Shown one piece after another: positions 34,723 through 40,539 of a stretch of 40,539 nucleotides of DNA. The stretch is from NCBI GenBank assembly GCA_029289095.1, contig JARFUG010000026.1, forward strand, positions 1 to 40,539, read 5' to 3'. The DNA is from Desulfuromonadales bacterium (GTDB taxonomy: Bacteria > Desulfobacterota > Desulfuromonadia > Desulfuromonadales > JACZKF01). Each line of letters begins with the position of its first letter. The stretch's first letter is position 1. A program made the translations under genes and the position numbers. The notes under the pieces are model-generated. The model searched no databases, was not told the origin of the DNA, and was given only the letters and a program-made list of their open reading frames with translations.

Positions 34723-35364
34723 ATGTCCTTTTTCATCACCTTCGAAGGGATCGAAGGTTCCGGAAAAACCACGCAGATCCGTCGAACGGCGGCCTTTCTC
34801 CGGGAGCGCGGACACGATGTCCTGCTCACCCGGGAACCTGGCGGATGCCCTATCTCCGACGCCATCCGGCGCATCCTTCTTGATCCGGCCAACTCGGCCC
34901 TCGTGCCCAGAGCCGAACTCCTCCTGTACGCTGCCGCCCGCGCCCAGCACGTCGAGGAGGTCATCGCACCGGCTCTGCACCGCGGGATGACCGTTTTGTG
35001 CGACCGCTTCACCGACGCCACCCTCGCCTACCAGGGATTCGGCCGCGGTCTCGATATCGCCCTCATCGAAAAACTCAATGCGGTCGCGGCCGGCGCCTTC
35101 GCTCCTCAGCTCACCGTGCTCCTCGACATGCCGGCAGAAGACGGGCTCGAACGCGCCCGCAGGCGCAATCTCGATCCTGCTTTGCAGATCGAGGGACGAT
35201 TTGAATCCGAGGCTCTCGCGTTTCACCGCCGGGTCCGTCAGGGATACCTCGAAATCGCCGCAACTCTGAAGCGTTTCCGCATTCTCGACGCCAGGGGATC
35301 GGAAGACGAGGTCTTTCACAGGATCGTCTCGGCCCTCGCCCCATTTCTTGGAGAGCAATCATGA
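34723..35364 (+). CDS. tmk: Thymidylate kinase
   Basis: Phosphorylates dTMP to dTDP. The 213-residue protein has P-loop FEGIEGSGKTTQ (about 7-18), TREPGG, and the DRFTDATLAYQGFGRGLD substrate region. Lid arginines follow in LERARRRN. I chose the ATG at 34723, which has GGATGGA ahead; an ATG three codons upstream has its AGG too close. It overlaps holB by ATGA (35361-35364), the usual tmk-holB pair. Confidence 0.96.
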   Translation: MSFFITFEGIEGSGKTTQIRRTAAFLRERGHDVLLTREPGGCPISDAIRRILLDPANSALVPRAELLLYAAARAQHVEEVIAPALHRGMTVLCDRFTDATLAYQGFGRGLDIALIEKLNAVAAGAFAPQLTVLLDMPAEDGLERARRRNLDPALQIEGRFESEALAFHRRVRQGYLEIAATLKRFRILDARGSEDEVFHRIVSALAPFLGEQS

Positions 35365-36332
35365 CCTTCGCCCAGGTCATCGGCCATGACAGGCAAAAAG
35401 ATGTCCTGCGTCGCGCCCTCACCTCGGGTCGGCTTGCCCATGCCTATCTCTTCGAAGGACCGGAAGGGATCGGCAAACGCCTGATGGCCCTTGCCCTGGC
35501 ACGGGCGGTATTCTGCCTGCGCGCGTCGGGGTGCGGTGAATGCAGCGCCTGTCGCAAAGTCGATCATCATAACCATCCCGACCTGCACCTGCTCGAGCCC
35601 GATGGAACCTTCATCAAGATCGAGCAGGTCCGCGCCGTGCAGAGGGAATTGTCGTTTCGCCCCCTGGAAGGGTCGAAGAAAATCTGTCTCATCGACGGCG
35701 CGGAGAGGATGAATCCGTCCGCCGGCAATGCACTCCTCAAAACTCTGGAAGAGCCCTCCCCCGACACCCTCATCATTTTGCTGAGCGCCCGGGCCGAGGG
35801 GGTTCTTCCGACGATCCGTTCGCGGTGCCAGCGTCTGGCCTTCGCCCGAATTCCCCGCGAGACGATCAAGGCCATTCTCGTCGAAAGGATGGGGATCGGA
35901 GAAACCGAAGGGCACATCCTGGCCGCCTTGTCGGAAGGGAGCTTCCTCAAGGCTCTGGGCAAGGATCGCGATCTTTACCTTGAGCGCCGCCGCGAGATTC
36001 TCAAGGCTCTTTCGGCCCTCTCCCCCGGAAGCGTCATCCCCCTCTTCGAGCTGGCCCACGACCTGGCCACCCGCGAGAAGGACCGCCTTCCAGAAATTAT
36101 CGAGATCCTTCAGGCTTTTTACCGGGATCTGCTTCTTCACCGCAACGGTTTTCCCGAGAGCGAATTCGTCAACATCGATCTCGTCGACAAAATCCGCCGC
36201 GTCGGGCAGCGGGAATCGATCCGATCCCTGCAGTCCAAGCTCGACGCCCTTGCTGCGGGACGCCGACAGCTCGAACGCAATGCCAACCGCGAGCTGCTCA
36301 TGGACGTTCTGCTGCTGCGCCTTGCAGCCTGA
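35361..36332 (+). CDS. holB: DNA polymerase III delta prime subunit
   Basis: Clamp-loader stator subunit of 323 residues, AAA+ fold. Visible features: SGRLAHAYLFEGPEGIGKR with a P-loop-like turn, and a zinc-binding cysteine set (Cys52, 58, 61, 64). Also present are AERMNPSAGNALLKTLEEP and the SRC motif in RSRCQRLAF. Partner subunit delta is holA at 15424. It is translationally coupled to tmk and followed by ricT after 74 bases. Confidence 0.95.
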   Translation: MTFAQVIGHDRQKDVLRRALTSGRLAHAYLFEGPEGIGKRLMALALARAVFCLRASGCGECSACRKVDHHNHPDLHLLEPDGTFIKIEQVRAVQRELSFRPLEGSKKICLIDGAERMNPSAGNALLKTLEEPSPDTLIILLSARAEGVLPTIRSRCQRLAFARIPRETIKAILVERMGIGETEGHILAALSEGSFLKALGKDRDLYLERRREILKALSALSPGSVIPLFELAHDLATREKDRLPEIIEILQAFYRDLLLHRNGFPESEFVNIDLVDKIRRVGQRESIRSLQSKLDALAAGRRQLERNANRELLMDVLLLRLAA

Positions 36333-36406
36333 ACTCGAACAGCGGCCATGTCCCCCGGTGGAGACTGTCTTCACCCCGGCCTGACCGCAGAGACCGAATA
36401 GACGCC

Positions 36407-37486
36407 ATGCAGGAACATCAACCGGAAAAGATCCGCGTCGTTTCCATAAAATTCCGCACCGCCGGAAAGCACTACGACTTCAGCGCCCAGGCTCTCGAGC
36501 TGGCCGCCGGCGATCACGTCATCGTCGAAACCGACCGCGGGCGCGCCCTGGGCACCGTCGTCTCCGCACCGAGAGAGGTTCCACGGCAAAGCACGCCGGA
36601 CGACATCAAATCGGTCCAGCGAAAAGCCAACGATCAGGACCTGGCCCAGGCGGCTTCCTTCGCCGCCCGCGAGGACGATGCCCATCGCTATTGCCTGCGC
36701 CGCATCCAGGAGCGCAAGCTGCCGATGAAGCTCGTGCGGGCCGAATACCTCTTTGACGGCTCCAAGATCGTCTTCTACTTCACCGCAGACGGCCGGATCG
36801 ACTTTCGCGAACTGGTCAAGGACCTCGCCCACCATTTTCACACCCGCATCGAAATGCGCCAGATCGGCGTACGGGATGAGGCGAAGATCACCGGAGGGCT
36901 CGGCATCTGCGGGCGCGAGCTGTGCTGCTGCACGTTTCTGACGGAGTTCACCCCCGTTTCCGTCAAGATGGCCAAAGAGCAGGGGCTGGCCCTCAATCCC
37001 AGCAAGATTTCCGGCCAGTGCGGCAGACTCCTGTGTTGCCTCTCCTACGAATTCGAGACATACTGCTCCATGAAGAAGTGCCTGCCCAAGTGCGGGAAAA
37101 AAGTCACCCTTGGAGATCGCGAAGCCGAGGTGATCGATCAGAACGTCCTCGCACAGACGGTGACCGTCGTGATGGAAGACGGCCGACGCAAGGAGATCGG
37201 CCTCGAAAACATCCAGACAGGGATGGCGCAGAAGGAGACGATGACGGCACAGCAGGAGACGCCCCGCAAGGAGAGTCGAGAAGAACAGGGTCGAGAGGCC
37301 ACCCGGCAGAAGAAGATCCGTCCGCCGCGCCCTCAGAAACCCAAGGCACCAAAGACGGAGGAAACGCGGCAGGCAGAAAGCCGCCCCGCACCCGCTCCTC
37401 CTCCCCCCAAGGCGGAGGCTCCCCGCGAAGGCCGCAAGAGATCCCGTCGCCGCCGTCCCCGGCGCGATAACGAACCGAGGAGTTGA
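36407..37486 (+). CDS. ricT: PSP1-domain protein, RicT/YaaT family, with a basic tail
   Basis: 359-residue protein. Residues 1 to about 270 match the PSP1/RicT family (KIRVVSIKFRTAGKHYDFSA, IEMRQIGVRDEAKITGGLGICGRELCC). It is cysteine-rich: GICGRELCCCTF, GQCGRLLCCL and CSMKKCLPKCGKK. In Bacillus the RicA-F-T complex binds iron-sulfur clusters and aids RNase Y and mRNA maturation. Residues about 275-359 are a Pro/Lys/Arg-rich low-complexity tail ending in a run of arginines, probably nucleic-acid-binding. It lies in the conserved tmk-holB-ricT-metG order. Its partners RicA and RicF are not visible here, so the function is inferred. Confidence 0.85.
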   Translation: MQEHQPEKIRVVSIKFRTAGKHYDFSAQALELAAGDHVIVETDRGRALGTVVSAPREVPRQSTPDDIKSVQRKANDQDLAQAASFAAREDDAHRYCLRRIQERKLPMKLVRAEYLFDGSKIVFYFTADGRIDFRELVKDLAHHFHTRIEMRQIGVRDEAKITGGLGICGRELCCCTFLTEFTPVSVKMAKEQGLALNPSKISGQCGRLLCCLSYEFETYCSMKKCLPKCGKKVTLGDREAEVIDQNVLAQTVTVVMEDGRRKEIGLENIQTGMAQKETMTAQQETPRKESREEQGREATRQKKIRPPRPQKPKAPKTEETRQAESRPAPAPPPPKAEAPREGRKRSRRRRPRRDNEPRS

Positions 37487-37488
37487 CG

Positions 37489-39021
37489 ATGGAGAAACGC
37501 TTTTACATCACTACCCCCATCTATTACGTGAATGACGTGCCCCATATCGGCCACGCCTACACGACTCTGGCCTGCGATGTGCTCGCCCGCTACAAGCGTG
37601 CAAGGGGCTTCGAAGTATTCTTCCTCACCGGCACCGACGAGCATGGCCAGAAGGTGGAAAAGGCGGCCTACACCAAGGGGGAGACTCCTCTGGAACTGGC
37701 CGACAGGGTGGTGAAGCGCTTCCAGGCCCTCTGGGACAAGCTCGACATCTCTCACACCGACTTCATCCGAACCTCCCAGGAGAGACACAAGAAGGGGGTG
37801 CGCCAGCTCTTTCGAAAGATCGAGTCCGCCGGCGACATCTACCTCGGCGCTTATGAAGACTGGTACTGCACCCCGTGTGAGACGTTCTGGACCGAGACCC
37901 AGCTTCTGGACGGCTGCTGCCCCGATTGCGGCCGATCCACCGAAAAACTAAAGGAAGAATCGTACTTCTTTCGCATGAGCAAATACCAACAGGCGCTGCT
38001 CGATCATATTGAAGCCAACCCCGACTTCATTCAGCCGCGCACCCGACGCAACGAAATCCTCAACTTCGTCCGCGAGGGGCTTCGCGATCTCTCCATTTCG
38101 CGAACCTCCTTTTCCTGGGGAATCCCGGTTCCGGGGAATGAGCGTCATGTGATCTACGTCTGGTTCGATGCCCTGACCAACTACATCACCGCCCTGGGGT
38201 ATCCCGACGACCCCGATGGGGATGTGCGCAAGTTCTGGCCCGCCGACGTTCACGTGATCGGCAAGGACATCCTGCGGTTTCACACCGTCTACTGGCCGAC
38301 CTTCCTTCTGGCCGCCGGCATCCCCCTCCCCAAAAAGGTCTTCGCTCACGGGTGGTGGACCGTCGAGGGGCAGAAGATGAGCAAGAGCCTGGCGAACGTC
38401 GTCGAGCCGAACATGCTCGTCGACAAGTACGGGGTCGACGCAATCCGCTACTTCCTGATGCGCGAAGTCCCTTTCGGTCTTGACGGCGACTTCTCCCACA
38501 CGTCGCTGGTGCACCGCATCAATTCCGATCTCGCCAATGACCTCGGGAACCTCGTGAGCCGCTCCACCGCCATGCTGAACAAGTATTTCGGCGGCGCCCT
38601 CCCCGCCCCCGGTCCTTCGACGGCGCGCGACGATGCATTCGTCGCGCGGTTTCCAACAGCGGTCAGAAACCTCGACACCCAGATGAACGATCTCGCCTTC
38701 AACAAGGCCCTTCAGACGATCTGGGATCTGGTCGGCGCGGCCAACAAGTATATCGACGAGACGGCGCCATGGTCTCTCGCCAAAAAGGATGAAGACCGTG
38801 AAAAACTCGCGACCGTCATGTACAATCTCATCGAAGCGATCCGCCTCATCGGCCTGATGTCTGCGCCCTTCCTGCCCAATACCGGCAGCAGGATACTCGA
38901 CATCCTCGGCCTCGACGGCGCCGACACCTCCCTTGAAGGGCGGGACGCGTGGGGCGGGTTGCAGCCCGGAACCAAGGTGGAAAAAGCCGAGCCCCTCTTT
39001 CCGCGCATCGAAACGGAGTAA
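37489..39021 (+). CDS. metG: Methionyl-tRNA synthetase
   Basis: Class I synthetase of 510 residues that charges tRNA-Met. HIGH is at residues 19-22 (VPHIGHAYTT) and KMSKS lies in the WWTVEGQKMSKSLAN segment. The connective zinc module has CTPC and CPDC. The anticodon-binding helical domain fills the C-terminal third. There is no C-terminal EMAP-type dimerisation domain, as in the short bacterial form. The ATG at 37489 follows AGGAG by six bases and lies two bases after the ricT stop. Confidence 0.97.
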   Translation: MEKRFYITTPIYYVNDVPHIGHAYTTLACDVLARYKRARGFEVFFLTGTDEHGQKVEKAAYTKGETPLELADRVVKRFQALWDKLDISHTDFIRTSQERHKKGVRQLFRKIESAGDIYLGAYEDWYCTPCETFWTETQLLDGCCPDCGRSTEKLKEESYFFRMSKYQQALLDHIEANPDFIQPRTRRNEILNFVREGLRDLSISRTSFSWGIPVPGNERHVIYVWFDALTNYITALGYPDDPDGDVRKFWPADVHVIGKDILRFHTVYWPTFLLAAGIPLPKKVFAHGWWTVEGQKMSKSLANVVEPNMLVDKYGVDAIRYFLMREVPFGLDGDFSHTSLVHRINSDLANDLGNLVSRSTAMLNKYFGGALPAPGPSTARDDAFVARFPTAVRNLDTQMNDLAFNKALQTIWDLVGAANKYIDETAPWSLAKKDEDREKLATVMYNLIEAIRLIGLMSAPFLPNTGSRILDILGLDGADTSLEGRDAWGGLQPGTKVEKAEPLFPRIETE

Positions 39022-39048
39022 GCATCTCTCTCCCGTTCGCTTCGCTCA

Positions 39049-39125
39049 CTCGAGATCGCAGAGGACGCAGAAAGAGGCCGAGACCCAAACTCCGGGTAGT
39101 TCTCTGCGTCCTCTGCGATCTCGAG
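39049..39125. repeat. Perfect 23-bp inverted repeat between metG and tatD
   Basis: The arms 39049-39071 and 39103-39125 are exact reverse complements of 23 bases, with a 31-nt loop. Each arm contains the tandem motif GCAGAGGACGCAGA. No T-run follows, so it is not a standard terminator. Such GCAGAGGACGCAG repeats occur as dispersed elements in many environmental proteobacteria. Confidence 0.75.
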
Positions 39126-39196
39126 CGACTGCAAGGAGCGGGCGTGAGATGGTTGTTAGCACTTCGACGTTTCTGAGTTGAATTTCCGTTTATACG

Positions 39197-39214
39197 AGGG
39201 CGCCACGGCGCCCT
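39197..39214 (+). terminator. GC-rich hairpin upstream of tatD (possible weak terminator)
   Basis: An 8-bp perfect stem (39197-39204 with 39207-39214) with a minimal loop, followed by TTTCCATTT. It lies 18 bases before the tatD start and close to its ribosome site. It may end metG transcripts or modulate tatD translation. Confidence 0.4.
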
Positions 39215-39232
39215 TTCCATTTGGAGAATAGA

Positions 39233-40539
39233 ATGGCAGAGCACCTCCCCCCACTCGTCGACACCCACGCCCATCTCGACAGCGCCCCTTTTTCGAAAGA
39301 CCGCGATGAAGTCGTCGCTCGGGCACTTGCCAATGGCGTTTCTCATATTCTCACCGTCGGAACCGATCTGGAGAGTTCGCGCAACAATATCGCGATCGCC
39401 GAATCCTACCCATCGGTTTACGCTTCGGTCGGCATCCACCCTCACGATGCCCTCACCGCCGACGACGAAGCCATCGCGCAGCTCAAGACCCTCATCGCGT
39501 CGCACGAGAAGGTCGTCGCCGTCGGCGAGATCGGCCTCGACTTCTACCGCGACCGCTCGCCCAGAGACGTGCAGCGCGACGCCTTCCGCCGCCAGATCCG
39601 CATGGCGATCGAGGTCGGGCTCCCCCTGATCATTCACGACCGCGACGCCCATGAGGAGACGGTGCAGATTCTCAAGGAGGAGAACGCCTCCAGAGTCGGC
39701 GGCGTTTTGCATTGCTTCAGCGGCAATCTCGCGATGGCGCGAGCTTGCGTCGATCTCGGCTTCTATATCTCCTTCCCCGGGACGATCACCTATCCGAAAA
39801 ACGAAGAGGCGCGCGAGGTCGTGAAAGGCGTTCCGATGGAGAGGATTCTGGTTGAGACGGACTGCCCGTACCTGGCCCCTCAGAATTTCCGGGGCAAGCG
39901 CAATGAACCGGCCTTCGTGCGCTACACAGCGGAAAAAATCGCCGAGATCAAAGGCCTTTCCGTCGAGGACGTCGCGCGCATCACGAGCCTGAACGTCCAT
40001 ACCCTCTTCGGTTTCGGCGAGGCCGATCTGTCGACCCGCATCGCCTACCGCATCCGCAACTCCCTCTACCTGAACATCACGAACCGGTGCACCAACGCCT
40101 GCACTTTCTGCGCGAAGTTCAAGGATTTCACCGTCAAGGGGCACCACCTGTGCCTTGATCACGAGCCGACCACCGCCGAAGTCGTCTCCGCCATCGGCGA
40201 TCCCTCCCGCTACGAAGAGGTCGTCTTCTGCGGATATGGCGAGCCGCTGATCCGCCTCGATTTGGTGAAGGAAGTCAGTCAACTGCTGAAGGAAAAAGGG
40301 ATGCGGGTGCGCGTCAACACCGACGGTCAGGCCAACCTCCTTCACGGCCGCAACATCCTTCCCGAACTCGCCGGGTTGGTCGACTCCCTGTCGGTCTCTC
40401 TCAATGCACCCGACGCGCAAACGTACCAGAGACTGTGCCGCTCGCAGTTCGGCGAAGCGGGCTACGAGGGGGTGAAGGCCTTTCTGAAGGAAGCGAAGAA
40501 ACACATCCCCTCGGTCACCGCCAGCGCGGTGGCGATTCC
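39233..40539 (+). CDS. tatD: TatD-family deoxyribonuclease fused to a TatD-linked radical SAM domain (partial at 3' end)
   Basis: Open to the end of the window, 435 codons seen. Residues 1 to about 262 are a TatD metal-dependent hydrolase with all metal ligands: His12, His14, Glu99, His135, His160 and Asp210 (ETDCPYLAP). After a short linker (about 263-277) comes a radical SAM domain: LYLNITNRCTNACTFC with Cys286, Cys290 and Cys293, then VVFCGYGEPL. TatD proteins act as 3'-5' exonucleases on DNA/RNA. The linked radical SAM family is known by association, but its reaction is not. The ATG at 39233 follows TTGGAGAA. The order metG-tatD is conserved. Confidence 0.92.
   Translation, partial: MAEHLPPLVDTHAHLDSAPFSKDRDEVVARALANGVSHILTVGTDLESSRNNIAIAESYPSVYASVGIHPHDALTADDEAIAQLKTLIASHEKVVAVGEIGLDFYRDRSPRDVQRDAFRRQIRMAIEVGLPLIIHDRDAHEETVQILKEENASRVGGVLHCFSGNLAMARACVDLGFYISFPGTITYPKNEEAREVVKGVPMERILVETDCPYLAPQNFRGKRNEPAFVRYTAEKIAEIKGLSVEDVARITSLNVHTLFGFGEADLSTRIAYRIRNSLYLNITNRCTNACTFCAKFKDFTVKGHHLCLDHEPTTAEVVSAIGDPSRYEEVVFCGYGEPLIRLDLVKEVSQLLKEKGMRVRVNTDGQANLLHGRNILPELAGLVDSLSVSLNAPDAQTYQRLCRSQFGEAGYEGVKAFLKEAKKHIPSVTASAVAI

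Noticed and set aside
38846-40504. 552-codon minus-strand open frame
   Set aside because: Antisense to the end of metG and to the TatD-radical SAM gene, and it crosses the inverted-repeat gap. No recognisable protein features.

Overview
The window is GC-rich (about 60%) chromosomal sequence from a Gram-negative bacterium. It is most likely a deltaproteobacterium of the Desulfuromonadales/Geobacter type (Desulfobacterota). The gene order supports this: apt-rpoS-nlpD-yqaA-pcm-surE, then merR-ihfA-pheT-pheS-rplT-rpmI-infC-thrS; leuS-lptE-holA; rnc-radical SAM-era-der; tmk-holB-ricT-metG-tatD. A receptor-less chemosensory operon also fits. The outer-membrane gene lptE rules out a Gram-positive host. 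The species cannot be named from the sequence alone.

Layout. 1-400 is a three-tRNA operon on the minus strand (Arg-CCU, Gln-CUG, Glu-UUC) with a clear promoter and terminator. 458-4970 (minus) is a stress and repair block: surE, pcm, a DedA/YqaA membrane protein, a degenerate NlpD, RpoS and Apt. 5052-12722 (minus) is the translation supercluster, running from tRNA-Val(GAC) through thrS-infC-rpmI-rplT-pheST to ihfA and a MerR regulator. It has structured leaders between several genes. 12788-14898 holds murJ and an alkyl-DNA repair methyltransferase. rpsT (15123-15386, plus) stands alone with a consensus promoter and a bidirectional terminator. 15424-19887 (minus) is infA, leuS, lptE, holA.

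20000-30139 (minus) is the accessory centre of the window, a ten-gene chemosensory operon. In transcription order it reads: PATAN/DUF4388-GAF protein, CheY, CheA, ExeA-like AAA ATPase, CheW with a long N-terminal extension, a second receiver protein, CheW, a 670-residue HEAT-repeat protein, CheR, CheB. No chemoreceptor, CheC, CheD, CheZ or flagellar gene is present. The adaptation enzymes imply methylated receptors encoded elsewhere, and the ATPase and HEAT protein suggest an output other than ordinary swimming.

30329-34560 (minus) carries der, era, an Elp3-like radical SAM gene and rnc. The strand switches at a divergent promoter pair (34561-34722). From there tmk-holB-ricT-metG run rightward, followed by a TatD nuclease fused to a radical SAM domain that runs off the end of the window. 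Two short inverted-repeat elements with different sequences but the same style lie in the der-era and metG-tatD gaps.

No CRISPR array, prophage, insertion sequence or plasmid origin was seen. No stretch longer than about 230 bases lacks a gene or RNA.
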